Shown: positions 51,851 through 60,950 of the stretch, piece after piece
How the letters are laid out: each line of letters opens with the position of its first letter
Position numbering within the stretch: position 1 is the stretch's first letter
Assembly: GCA_910576335.1 (NCBI GenBank)
Contig: CAJTIU010000025.1
Coordinates: 19,124-83,123, forward strand
DNA: 64,000 bases
DNA from: Lachnospiraceae bacterium
GTDB taxonomy: Bacteria > Bacillota > Clostridia > Lachnospirales > Lachnospiraceae
Direction of reading: 5' to 3'
Notes under the pieces: generated by a model
Database searches by the model: none
Told to the model about the DNA's origin: nothing
Seen by the model: only the letters and a program-made list of their open reading frames with translations
Program-made: the position numbers and the translations under genes

Positions 51851-52345
51851 CTCGTATGTCAGTATATAGTCATCCATCACATACCCGTTTCCGATATCCG
51901 CGACTTGTTCATCTGTAATCTGGAATCCAAGGTGGTCATAGACAGCCAGGGTATGATCATTGTGTTTATTACAGGTGAGCCAGATCTTTTTGAGTCCCCT
52001 TTTTCTGCAGAGTTCTGTGAGGAACCGCAGGGCGCCTGTTGCCAGATGTTTTCCGCGGAAATCCTTTCTGATATAAAGTTTGCTTAAAAACAGTGCGTCT
52101 TTTTCCGGATGAACTCCAATATACCCTGCCTGCAGTCCCCCGCAGAAGATCCGGTAGTATTCATATCCTTCCTGTTCGATCTGCTTTTTAAGAGCGGGAT
52201 AGGACTGGAATTTTTCTACCATGTAATCGACTTGTGCTTTTCCGATAATATCTACAAAATGTTGGTTCCAGATCTCTTCTGCCAGAACCGCGATCTCCTG
52301 GATGTCGTCATCCGTTTTTGCCAGAACAATTGTGTTTAAGTCCAT
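51830..52345 (-). CDS. GNAT family N-acetyltransferase
   Basis: 171 residues with the GNAT core: L-S-K-L-Y-I-R-K-D-F-R-G-K-H-L-A-T-G-A-L (acetyl-CoA loop) and A-V-Y-D-H-L-G-F-Q-I near the end. The start at 52345 is chosen because GGAGG sits upstream; the longer frame from 52369 overlaps that site. Substrate unknown. The C-terminus L-G-T-G-H-F is palindrome-encoded. Confidence 0.88.
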   Translation of the reverse strand: MDLNTIVLAKTDDDIQEIAVLAEEIWNQHFVDIIGKAQVDYMVEKFQSYPALKKQIEQEGYEYYRIFCGGLQAGYIGVHPEKDALFLSKLYIRKDFRGKHLATGALRFLTELCRKRGLKKIWLTCNKHNDHTLAVYDHLGFQITDEQVADIGNGYVMDDYILTYELGTGHF

Positions 52346-52442
52346 ACTACATGCCTCCGTTAAAAACAATTATTTTCAAAGTCTTATTATATATGATATA
52401 ATGGCTCCATACAATAATAAATTTGACTTTTGGAGGAAGCAT

Positions 52443-53147
52443 ATGGAAACTTTTGTTTCATTGAAGGATGTAAAGAAGATATATAAGATGGGTGAGGTGG
52501 AGATTGTGGCGGCAGCCGGAATCGACTTTGAGATACAGAAGGGTGAGTTTGCGGTGGTAGTAGGGCCAAGCGGGGCGGGAAAGACGACAGTTCTTAATAT
52601 TCTGGGAGGTATGGATACGGCGACGGAGGGTTCGGTTCTTGTTGACGGAAATGATATTGCCCACTATTCCCAAAAGCAGCTTACCGCATACAGAAGGGAT
52701 GATATTGGATTCGTCTTTCAGTTTTATAATCTGATTCCGAACCTTACTGCACTGGAGAATGTTGAGCTTGCCCTTCAGATCTGTAAGGATCCGATGGATG
52801 CAAAGGAGGTTATGGAAGAGGTCGGACTTGGAGAACGGCTTGATAATTTTCCGGCCCAGCTTTCGGGAGGGGAGCAGCAGAGGGTATCTATTGCCAGGGC
52901 GCTTGCGAAGAATCCAAAGCTTCTTCTCTGCGATGAGCCTACAGGGGCGCTTGACTATAATACCGGGAAGGCAATCTTGAAGCTTTTGCAGGATACCTGC
53001 CGGAATAAGGGCATGACAGTTGTACTGATTACGCACAATTCAGCGATCGCACCCATGGCAGACCGGGTGATCAGAATTAAGAACGGGAGGGTGTCTGATA
53101 TAGTGGAAAATCCAGAACCAGTTTCTGTAGAGACAATAGAGTGGTAG
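52443..53147 (+). CDS. ABC transporter ATPase (MacB/LolD type)
   Basis: 234 residues. Walker [10 protein letters not shown], signature L-S-G-G-E-Q-Q-R, Walker [18 protein letters not shown] precedes ATG 52443. It ends 9 bp before the permease gene. It powers a mechanotransmission-type exporter with the following FtsX protein. Confidence 0.94.
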   Translation: METFVSLKDVKKIYKMGEVEIVAAAGIDFEIQKGEFAVVVGPSGAGKTTVLNILGGMDTATEGSVLVDGNDIAHYSQKQLTAYRRDDIGFVFQFYNLIPNLTALENVELALQICKDPMDAKEVMEEVGLGERLDNFPAQLSGGEQQRVSIARALAKNPKLLLCDEPTGALDYNTGKAILKLLQDTCRNKGMTVVLITHNSAIAPMADRVIRIKNGRVSDIVENPEPVSVETIEW

Positions 53148-53156
53148 GGGCGTAAG

Positions 53157-56100
53157 ATGAAGAAAAAGAAGAAGACAACAAGAAAAGATTTTTATATGGA
53201 AATCAGGAAGAGCCTGGGGAGGTTCCTTTCGATTCTGTTTATTGTGGCTCTTGGGGTTGCATTTTTTTCGGGGATCCGTGCGTCAGAGCCGGATATGAGG
53301 CTTTCCGGGGATTCCTATTTTGATGACAGCAGTCTTATGGATATTAAGGCCATTAGTACATACGGGGTTACAGATGGCGATATCAGCGCGATGGAAGAGA
53401 CAGAAGGAGTAGCAGCTGCAGAAGGCGCATATAGCACGGATGTCTTATATAATACATCTGACGAACAGCAGGTTCTTCATCTTATGTCCCTGCAGGAAGA
53501 GATGAACCAGGTGAAGGTAAGTAAAGGCCGGCTCCCAAAAGAAGCAGGAGAGTGTATGGCGGATGATGAGGCCGGGTTTCAGATCGGAGACAAGATCACG
53601 ATGGAGTCTGGCACAGAGGATCCGCTGTCAGATACACTGGTTACAGACACGCTGGAAGTGGTGGGGCTTGGAAACAGTCCCTGCTACCTTTCCTACGGGC
53701 GTGGGAGTTCTGCGGTAGGAGACGGCAGCATCAGTGCTTTTCTTGCAGTTCCAGAGGAGACCTTTAACATGGAGTTTTATACAGAGGTCTACCTGCAGGT
53801 CGAGGGTGCAAAGGAGCTTCTGGCATTTACGGATGAATACGACGACCTGGTTGAAGAGGTGGCAGAGCGCGCGGAGGAAACAGCTGAGGTAAGAGCCGAT
53901 GCCCGCAGACAGGAGATTGTAGATGAGGCGAACGAAGAATTAGAAGAAGCAAGGCAGGAACTGGAAGACGGAAAAAAGGAGTCAGAGGAACAGCTTGCTG
54001 ATGCGAAAAGAGAGATAAAAGAAGCAAAGAAAAAGCTGAAGGATGCGAGAAAACAGTTAAAAGACGGCAGGGAGCAGCTTGAAGACGCAAAAGAAACCCT
54101 TAATAAGAAGCAGGCGGAGCTTAATACAGCGCGTTCGGAATATGAATCCGGGCTCAGGAAGCTGAATGAAGGAAAGGCAGAGTACGAAAAGGGAAAGAAA
54201 GAGCTAAAGGAGCAGAAACGTAAGGCAGAGCTTGGTTCAAAGGAAGGGCAGATGGAAGAGTACCGCAGCCGGCTTGACGAGGGATGGGCGGGCTATGACC
54301 AGCTGGTGCAGCAGATTGATGCCATGGAAGAATCCTCCATGGGACCGGAGGAGCCAGGCTATGTCCAGTGGGCAGCCACACTCCAGGGTTTAAAGGCGCA
54401 GGCAAAGGAGACAAAGAGCACCCTTAACAGCCAGGAAAAAGAGTACAAAAAGAATAAAAAGAGCTTAGATGCGGCAAAGAAGAAGTTTGAAGATGCAGAA
54501 GAAAAGCTTGCGAAGTCAAAGGCAGAGCTTGACAGCGCCGAGGCGGAGCTTAAGAAGGCCCCGGACCAGCTGAAATCCGGACAGGAGCAGCTTGATAAGG
54601 GAAGGCAGGAGCTTGCGGACAAGGAAAAGGAGCTGAAGGACGGAGAGACCAGGCTTGAAGAAAATGAGGAAAAGCTGGCGGATGCAAGAAAGGAATACAA
54701 GGAAGGAAAGGCAGAGGCAGAGACTGAGATTGCAGATGCCGAAGCTGAGATTGCAGATGCCGAGAGGGAGATTGCCGAGATTGAGAGACCGAAATGGTAT
54801 GTGTACGACAGAAGCAACCTGATTGAATACAGCGGCTTTGGGGAGAATGCCGAGCGTCTGGGAGCCATAGGCAGAGTCTTCCCGGTACTGTTCTTCCTGG
54901 TTGCGGCTCTCATAAGCCTTACCAGCATGACCCGTATGGTAGAGGAGCAGAGAACCTCCATCGGAACCATGAAGGCACTGGGCTACGGCAAATTTGCCAT
55001 TGCTTCAAAATATATGGGCTATGCATTCCTCGCAACCGTAGGGGGAAGCATCATTGGCGTGCTTGCAGGTGAGAAGATCCTGCCGTATATTATTGTCTAC
55101 GCATATGGAATTTTATACCGGCATCTCCCGGCAATCCTTGTTCCTTATCAGTGGAAATATGCCGTGATGGCATCAGGTGCAGCGGTATTTTGTACCATGC
55201 TGGCCACATTCCTGGCATGTTATAAGGAACTGGGGGCACAGCCTGCGGTTCTCATGCGGCCTCCCTCACCGAGGAATGGAAAGCGGGTTTTCTTAGAACG
55301 GATCGGATTCATCTGGAGACATCTGAACTTTACATGGAAATCAACGATCCGCAACCTGATGCGCTATAAAAAGCGTTTCTTTATGACCATATTCGGAATC
55401 GGCGGCTGTATGGCGCTGATGCTGGTGGGCTTTGGCCTTAAGGATTCCTGCTATGAGATTGCAGAGCTCCAGTATGCAGAGATACAGTTCTATGACGGAA
55501 GCATTTACCTGGAGGAGGATATTACAGAGGAAGAGCGCGCAGAGCTTGCAGAAGCGTTGGACAGTGAGGAGAATATTACACAGTACATGGATATAAATAT
55601 GCAGAGCGTAACACTGGTGAACGGGAAAAAGGAACGTGCGGCTTATGAATGTGTATTCGGCTCTGTGGATGAGATTCCGGACTTTGTGGATTTCCATGAC
55701 CGCAGGACAAAGGAACAGTATGAATTATCAGATGAAGGAGTGATTGTAAGTGAGAAGACCGCAAAGCTTTTAGAGGCAGAGGAAGGGGACACGGTAGAGA
55801 TCAAGGATGAGGAGAATGGAAATAAAAAGATCGTGATTGAGCATATCTGCGAAAATTATATGGGACATTACATCTATTTCACTCCTGCATATTATGAGAA
55901 GTCGTACGGTGCGGCTCCGGAGTATAACAGCATCTTCTTCTCCGTGGACGATGCCTGCTCCTCAAAACAGATGGAGGAAACCGGACAGAATATCCTGAAA
56001 CTGAATGGAGCCTTAAGCGTAAGCTACACACACGATATCGAAAAACAGCTGGATGATATGCTGCGGAGCCTGAACCTTGTCATCATTGTACTGATTATAT

Positions 56101-56471
56101 CAGCGGGAATGCTGGCATTTGTAGTACTTTACAATCTGAACACAGTGAATATTGCGGAGCGCAAAAGAGAGCTGGCCACGTTAAAGGTGCTCGGTTTCTA
56201 CAACGGCGAGGTGGCACAATATGTCTACCGGGAAAATATTCTGCTTACCCTCCTGGGATCCGTGGTGGGAGTCGTCCTTGGAAAGTTCCTCCATCTCTTT
56301 ATCATAGAGACAGTAGAGGTGGATTCCGCTATGTTTGGAAGGAATATTAATCCGCCCAGCTTTCTCTACAGCCTGGTACTGACGGTTGCATTCTCCCTTC
56401 TGATTAATGGTGTTATGTATTTTAAGCTGAAGAGGATCAATATGGTGGAATCCCTGAAAAGTATTGAATAG
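53157..56471 (+). CDS. FtsX/MacB-like ABC permease with long extracellular coiled coil
   Basis: 1104 residues. First membrane helix near 23-40. The extracellular part has a Lys/Glu/Ala-rich coiled coil from about 245 to 545 (repeated A-E-L-x-x-A and K-E-L patterns). A FtsX core follows (S-L-T-S-M-T-R-M-V-E-E-Q-R-T-S-I-G-T-M-K-A-L-G, about 583-605), then two further membrane helices, a second extracellular domain and a second FtsX core near the end (E-R-K-R-E-L-A-T-L-K-V-L-G). The coiled coil may span the cell wall. Substrate unknown; lipoproteins, antimicrobial peptides or wall enzymes are options. Confidence 0.92.
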   Translation: MKKKKKTTRKDFYMEIRKSLGRFLSILFIVALGVAFFSGIRASEPDMRLSGDSYFDDSSLMDIKAISTYGVTDGDISAMEETEGVAAAEGAYSTDVLYNTSDEQQVLHLMSLQEEMNQVKVSKGRLPKEAGECMADDEAGFQIGDKITMESGTEDPLSDTLVTDTLEVVGLGNSPCYLSYGRGSSAVGDGSISAFLAVPEETFNMEFYTEVYLQVEGAKELLAFTDEYDDLVEEVAERAEETAEVRADARRQEIVDEANEELEEARQELEDGKKESEEQLADAKREIKEAKKKLKDARKQLKDGREQLEDAKETLNKKQAELNTARSEYESGLRKLNEGKAEYEKGKKELKEQKRKAELGSKEGQMEEYRSRLDEGWAGYDQLVQQIDAMEESSMGPEEPGYVQWAATLQGLKAQAKETKSTLNSQEKEYKKNKKSLDAAKKKFEDAEEKLAKSKAELDSAEAELKKAPDQLKSGQEQLDKGRQELADKEKELKDGETRLEENEEKLADARKEYKEGKAEAETEIADAEAEIADAEREIAEIERPKWYVYDRSNLIEYSGFGENAERLGAIGRVFPVLFFLVAALISLTSMTRMVEEQRTSIGTMKALGYGKFAIASKYMGYAFLATVGGSIIGVLAGEKILPYIIVYAYGILYRHLPAILVPYQWKYAVMASGAAVFCTMLATFLACYKELGAQPAVLMRPPSPRNGKRVFLERIGFIWRHLNFTWKSTIRNLMRYKKRFFMTIFGIGGCMALMLVGFGLKDSCYEIAELQYAEIQFYDGSIYLEEDITEEERAELAEALDSEENITQYMDINMQSVTLVNGKKERAAYECVFGSVDEIPDFVDFHDRRTKEQYELSDEGVIVSEKTAKLLEAEEGDTVEIKDEENGNKKIVIEHICENYMGHYIYFTPAYYEKSYGAAPEYNSIFFSVDDACSSKQMEETGQNILKLNGALSVSYTHDIEKQLDDMLRSLNLVIIVLIISAGMLAFVVLYNLNTVNIAERKRELATLKVLGFYNGEVAQYVYRENILLTLLGSVVGVVLGKFLHLFIIETVEVDSAMFGRNINPPSFLYSLVLTVAFSLLINGVMYFKLKRINMVESLKSIE

Positions 56472-56512
56472 AAAAGGCTGTTTACAGAAATTTAATATTC
56501 TTAAGAAAATTG

Positions 56513-56539
56513 TTAGCACTCTTTTTGAAAGAGTGCTAA
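56513..56539 (+). promoter_or_regulatory. CIRCE element (HrcA operator)
   Basis: TTAGCACTC-N9-GAGTGCTAA, the exact CIRCE consensus, directly upstream of the htpG promoter. Confidence 0.97.
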
Positions 56540-56546
56540 TTTCCTG

Positions 56547-56575
56547 TTGACTTTTTATATTCTTCGTATTATCAT
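56547..56575 (+). promoter_or_regulatory. htpG promoter
   Basis: TTGACT (56547-56552), 17 bp, TATCAT (56570-56575). HrcA bound at CIRCE, 7 bp upstream, would hinder RNA polymerase. Confidence 0.8.
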
Positions 56576-56654
56576 ATCTTTTAGAGAAAAGGCAGCATCA
56601 TCTGTAAGCTGCCGATAGGTATTTATAAAATAATAAAATCAGGGGTGATAACAA

Positions 56655-58709
56655 ATGGCAGCAAAAAAAGGAAGCTTATCTATAAGCAGTGAAAACATAT
56701 TTCCAATTATTAAAAAGTGGGTATATTCTGACCATGATATTTTCGTAAGAGAGATGGTATCAAACGGATGCGACGCCATCACCAAGCTTAAGAAGCTTGA
56801 CGTCATGGGTGAGTATCAGATACCAGATGATTATAAAGCATCCATCCAGGTGGAGGTAAACCCGGAAGAAAAGACATTAAAATTCACAGATAACGGTCTT
56901 GGAATGACCGCAGAGGAAGTAGAAGAGTATATTACACAGATTGCATTCTCCGGCGCAACGGAGTTCCTTGAGAAATATAAGGACAAGACAACAGAAGACG
57001 ATATGATCGGACACTTCGGCCTTGGCTTTTATTCTGCATTCATGGTAGCAGACGAGGTGCATATCGATACTCTTTCCTATAAGGAAGGAGCCGCTCCGGT
57101 ACACTGGGTAAGCGCCGGCGGCACAGAGTACGAGATGGAAGACGGAAGCAAGGACACCGTGGGAACTGAGATTACCCTGTGCCTGAATGAAGACAGCCTG
57201 GAATTTGCCAACGAGTACCGTGTAAGAGAAGTCATTGAGAAATACTGCTCCTTCATGCCGGTTCCGATCTTCCTGTCCAAAGCTAATGCTGAGACAGAGT
57301 ATGAGACTATCGACGAAGAAGACCTGAAAGAAGACGATGTGGTTGTAGAACACATCCACGAGGACGCAAAGACCGAAGAGAAGGAAAATGAAAATGGCGA
57401 GAAGGAGATCGTGGAAGTAGAGCCCGCAAAGGAAAAGGTAAAGATCGAGAAACGCCCGGTTTCCCTAAGCGATACCTCCCCGCTCTGGGCAAAGCATCCA
57501 AACGACTGCTCCGACGAAGATTACCAGGAATTCTACCGCAAGGTATTTTTAGACTACAAGGAGCCATTATTCTGGATTCACCTGAACATGGATTACCCAT
57601 TCAACCTGAAGGGAATCCTCTACTTCCCGAGAATTAATACAGAGTACGACTCCATAGAAGGAACCATTAAGCTCTACAACAACCAGGTATTCATTGCAGA
57701 CAACATCAAGGAAGTGATTCCAGAGTTCCTCATGGTGCTAAAGGGAGTCATCGACTGCCCGGACCTGCCGCTGAATGTATCAAGAAGCGCGCTGCAGAAC
57801 GACGGATTTGTAAATAAGATTGCCGATTACATTTCCAAAAAGGTAGCAGATAAGCTCTCCGGCATGTGCAAGACCAAGAGAGAAGACTATGAGAAATACT
57901 GGGATAATATCAGCCCCTTTATCAAGTTCGGCTGCCTGAAGGACGAGAAGTTCTGCGATAAGATGAAGGATGCAGTCCTCTTCAAGAACATTGACGGAAA
58001 ATACCTTACCCTTAAAGACTGCATAGAAGAAAACGGCGGTGAAGTCGTAGAGACGAATGAGAAGAAAGAAGAGAATGAAAACGAAGACGAGAACAAGGTA
58101 GAGGAGATCAAGACCACCATCTACTACGTGACTGATGAGATCCAGCAGAGCCAGTATATTAATATGTTCCGCAGCCAGGGACAGGATGCTGTCATCTTAA
58201 ACCACAATATTGATTCTCCATTCATCACGCAGCTTGAACAGCGCAATCCGACCATCCGCTTCCAGAGAATTGATGCAGATGTGACGGAGACTGTAAAAGA
58301 GGAAGTAGCAGAAGAAGACCAGGAAGCATTCAAGGAAGTATCCGACAGCCTGATCGAAATCTTCCGCAAGGAGCTTGGCAACGACAAGCTGGACGTAAAG
58401 ATCGAAAAACTGAAAGACGAAAAAGTTGCGTCCATGATCACCTTATCCGAGCAGAACCGCCGTATGCAGGAAATGATGAAGATGTACGGCATGAACGATA
58501 TGGATATGGGCGGCGAGAGCACACTGGTGCTCAATGCAAACCATCCTCTTGTAAAATTTGTAGTAGACAACAAAGATCATGAAAACGTATCCTTAATCTG
58601 CAAGCAGCTGTACGATCTGGCAATGCTGGCACACAGGCCGCTAAAGCCGGAAGACATGACCGCATTCGTGCAGAGAAGCAATGAGATTATGATGATGCTG
58701 ACAAAATAA
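56655..58709 (+). CDS. htpG: chaperone HtpG (Hsp90)
   Basis: 684 residues. N-terminal GHKL ATPase: E-M-V-S-N-G-C-D-A-I-T-K-L, D-N-G-L-G-M-T, G-H-F-G-L-G-F-Y-S-A-F-M. The charged linker (about 220-260, rich in E-K-E-N-E-N-G-E-K-E) and a second acidic insertion (about 462-485) are longer than in E. coli HtpG. RBS is GGGGTGATAA. CIRCE control indicates membership of the HrcA heat-shock regulon. Confidence 0.96.
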   Translation: MAAKKGSLSISSENIFPIIKKWVYSDHDIFVREMVSNGCDAITKLKKLDVMGEYQIPDDYKASIQVEVNPEEKTLKFTDNGLGMTAEEVEEYITQIAFSGATEFLEKYKDKTTEDDMIGHFGLGFYSAFMVADEVHIDTLSYKEGAAPVHWVSAGGTEYEMEDGSKDTVGTEITLCLNEDSLEFANEYRVREVIEKYCSFMPVPIFLSKANAETEYETIDEEDLKEDDVVVEHIHEDAKTEEKENENGEKEIVEVEPAKEKVKIEKRPVSLSDTSPLWAKHPNDCSDEDYQEFYRKVFLDYKEPLFWIHLNMDYPFNLKGILYFPRINTEYDSIEGTIKLYNNQVFIADNIKEVIPEFLMVLKGVIDCPDLPLNVSRSALQNDGFVNKIADYISKKVADKLSGMCKTKREDYEKYWDNISPFIKFGCLKDEKFCDKMKDAVLFKNIDGKYLTLKDCIEENGGEVVETNEKKEENENEDENKVEEIKTTIYYVTDEIQQSQYINMFRSQGQDAVILNHNIDSPFITQLEQRNPTIRFQRIDADVTETVKEEVAEEDQEAFKEVSDSLIEIFRKELGNDKLDVKIEKLKDEKVASMITLSEQNRRMQEMMKMYGMNDMDMGGESTLVLNANHPLVKFVVDNKDHENVSLICKQLYDLAMLAHRPLKPEDMTAFVQRSNEIMMMLTK

Positions 58710-58711
58710 CG

Positions 58712-58772
58712 AATTGGGGACGGGGCATTTTTCAAAATGCCCCGTCCCAGATTAAAAATGCCCTGTCCCCAT
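58712..58772. repeat. palindrome family, one-and-a-half copies (copy 9)
   Basis: AATTGGGGACGGGGCATTTTT with one-base loop C and AAAATGCCCCGTCCC, then an inverted half copy ATTAAAAATGCCCTGTCCCC. The half copy is the same diverged form (GGGGACAGGG...) as at 51792. It lies just after htpG and can terminate it. Confidence 0.92.
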
Positions 58773-58776
58773 TGTT

Positions 58777-58960
58777 TTAGACGATGGGCTCTTTCACGGT
58801 TTTATCCCCGATTACAATTTCCTGTACGCCGGTCTGTTTTTTTCTTGTTGAAACAAAAACTCAGCATATATCCCTTATTTTTATGATAGTCCTCTAGATA
58901 GCCGATGATCTGCTGTTCACTGCGGGTATGATATTCTTGTCCCGCCATATTTTCATCTCT
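58777..58960 (-). pseudogene. AAA/PD-(D/E)XK family protein, C-terminal remnant
   Basis: On the minus strand E-Q-Q-I-I-G-Y-L-E-D-Y-H-K-N-K-G-Y-M-L-S-F-C-F-N-K-K-K matches the end of 19039-20628 (Q-I-S-D-Y-L-D-Y-Y-H-L-K-K-G-Y-M-L-S-F). A one-base shift at an A run moves the final T-G-V-Q-E-I-V-I-G-D-K to another frame, ending TAA 58779-58777. 58961-59038 shows no gene. Confidence 0.75.
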
Positions 58961-59038
58961 ATAATCAGCTGTTTCAAATGTGCGGTTTGATTGACATTTC
59001 CCGGGAGACAGTGCTGGCAGGCATACGTTCCTAATGGA

Positions 59039-60661
59039 TTATTTTTTACGAGCTTTAATACGGAAGGTTTTTGACATGCGGCCTTTATACTTCCCTTTGA
59101 ACTTTACGGTTACCTTATATTTTCCTACGCGCTTCCGTCCTGAGGAATAGTAAACCTTATAATTCGAACGGCTGATCACCTTGCCCTTACTGTCCGTAAC
59201 TTTTACAGAGGGTTTTTTCTTCTTCCCATTATAGACATAAACTGTTTTTGAAAGGGTCATCTTTTTGGGACGGTAGATGGTTTTCAGGCTGACGACATGC
59301 CCGCAGGAGCATTTTTTGCGAATGCTGCCATTCTTTTTGGTGGTAGCTTTCTGCGTGGTAGTTTTGTAATTATGAATATGCATCTTAAAGGCATAGTTGC
59401 CGGTATAATTGCTGTACTGCGCCACTGCGAAGTAATACGTGCCTTTTGACAGGGTGTGCTTTTTTGTCAGACTGCTATATCCAATCGTTTTATTCCAGGA
59501 CACGCCCTGTTTCCACACTTCCTTCCCCTTGCTGTCATAGATATGATAATAAACCCAGGGAATGGCAGCGGTTGCATCAAGAGTTACCTGTGAGGATTCA
59601 TTTACCGTGAATTTATAAAAGTCCCTCGCGTCATTTGCTGCAATCTGACCTTTGTAAATGGTATCGGATGAGATGGCATTGGCACTTGACAGGGTGTTAT
59701 TCAGATTCCCCCGGGTCTCTGGAAAGCTTTCTTTTGCATCTGTGCAGGATAAACAGAAGGAATAGCTGCCTGTCGGGCCCGTAGCGCTGGCACTTTTAAC
59801 GGCAAGGTAGTAGACGCCTCCTGTCAGGTCGATCTCAGCATCAGCCTCCAAGGTCTTTGCGGCGCTGTCTGTGGACGCATATTTTTTCCACAGCTCTTTT
59901 CCGCCAGCATCATACAGATAAAGATACAAAGACTTGATCTGGGCTCTGGCAGAGAGGTACAAACGGCTGGAGGCGCTTAACGTGAACTCATAATAGTCCG
60001 CATTATCATTCCGCGCCAGCTGACCCCAGTAGGTCTGACCGAACTCAACGGGGTTCGCATATCCCCGGTCATTGTCCGTGCCGCCATTTTCTTCCTTGAA
60101 GCTCTCCCCGGCATCCTCGGATGAAAGAGAGAAGGAAAACTCTCCGTCCCCTCCGCTGCTTATAACAGAAAGGTAATAGGTGCCTGCTGTCAGGTCAATG
60201 GTTTCATTTGTTTTGATCTTCTTCTCTGAGCCGGTCGAGGAGGAGCGCTTGCTCCACAGTCTGTCTCCGCCGATATCGTCAATATAATACTGGAGACGGG
60301 AAAGCCCGGTAGCATTGGCAGAGAGTGTAAGCCTCCCTGACTTCTCCAGGTCAAACCAGTAATACTTTTCTGTGCTCTCTGCAGAAAAGGTCTCCTGGCA
60401 GGTCTCACCGATGGAAATATAAGTCATATCAGTAGTGGCGCTTGCCTTTTGATGTACCGCGGCATCGTCAGACTTTTCCTCATCGTCTGTTATTTCTTCT
60501 GATTGTTCTGCTTCCGCATACGCAGCATTGCCGGCATCTGGAGCCTCGGCGGATTCTTCGCCCGTGATCTCAGCAGCCTTTACACTTCCAGTCTGTGGAA
60601 AGATACAGGACGACAACATAACCGCTGCCAGGATCACAGACAGCCCCTTTACTTTTTTCAT
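59039..60661 (-). CDS. secreted protein with three PPC-type domains
   Basis: 540 residues. Signal peptide (L-S-V-I-L-A-A-V-M-L-S-S-C-I-F, possible lipobox L-S-S-C), an acidic linker (about 33-65), then three PPC-like beta domains (Y-Y-W-F-D-L-E, D-Y-Y-E-F-T-L, D-F-Y-K-F-T-V), each with the G-T/V-Y-Y-L-A-V strand. A short Cys pair (C-S-C-G-H) and a basic Ig-like tail (Y-K-V-T-V-K-F-K-G-K-Y-K-G) end the protein. Presumably surface-bound, perhaps glycan-binding. AGGTAATG spacing supports ATG 60661. Function not known. Confidence 0.82.
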   Translation of the reverse strand: MKKVKGLSVILAAVMLSSCIFPQTGSVKAAEITGEESAEAPDAGNAAYAEAEQSEEITDDEEKSDDAAVHQKASATTDMTYISIGETCQETFSAESTEKYYWFDLEKSGRLTLSANATGLSRLQYYIDDIGGDRLWSKRSSSTGSEKKIKTNETIDLTAGTYYLSVISSGGDGEFSFSLSSEDAGESFKEENGGTDNDRGYANPVEFGQTYWGQLARNDNADYYEFTLSASSRLYLSARAQIKSLYLYLYDAGGKELWKKYASTDSAAKTLEADAEIDLTGGVYYLAVKSASATGPTGSYSFCLSCTDAKESFPETRGNLNNTLSSANAISSDTIYKGQIAANDARDFYKFTVNESSQVTLDATAAIPWVYYHIYDSKGKEVWKQGVSWNKTIGYSSLTKKHTLSKGTYYFAVAQYSNYTGNYAFKMHIHNYKTTTQKATTKKNGSIRKKCSCGHVVSLKTIYRPKKMTLSKTVYVYNGKKKKPSVKVTDSKGKVISRSNYKVYYSSGRKRVGKYKVTVKFKGKYKGRMSKTFRIKARKK

Positions 60662-60762
60662 ATCATTACCTCCGAACTTACATTTTGCAATTTTGCAGTG
60701 TCTGACTATAACTAGATTATAATTTGAATACAGAAAAAAGTCAAAAGGAAAAAATTTTTCCG

Positions 60763-60839
60763 CCTGTGCGGTTGGATGCTCCTTGTTACTGTGAACGGAG
60801 TGAACAGTAACTGCTTCTTAGAGCGTCCAACCGCACAGG
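60763..60839. repeat. double-stem hairpin, second repeat family
   Basis: CCTGTGCGGTTGGA (60763-60776) is exactly inverted at 60826-60839. Inside, GTTACTGT (60785-60792) pairs with ACAGTAAC (60804-60811). The outer stem is shared with 39027-39111 and the inner with 43172-43316. Confidence 0.85.
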
Positions 60840-60950
60840 TTGATTTTACTCCTGTAAAAAATGTCGAATTTCGGCAAATATATTTGAATAATCAGCAAAA
60901 ATGTATTACACTGGTTTTATATGTATTTCGTTGTTTTGGAGGAGAGTGCG

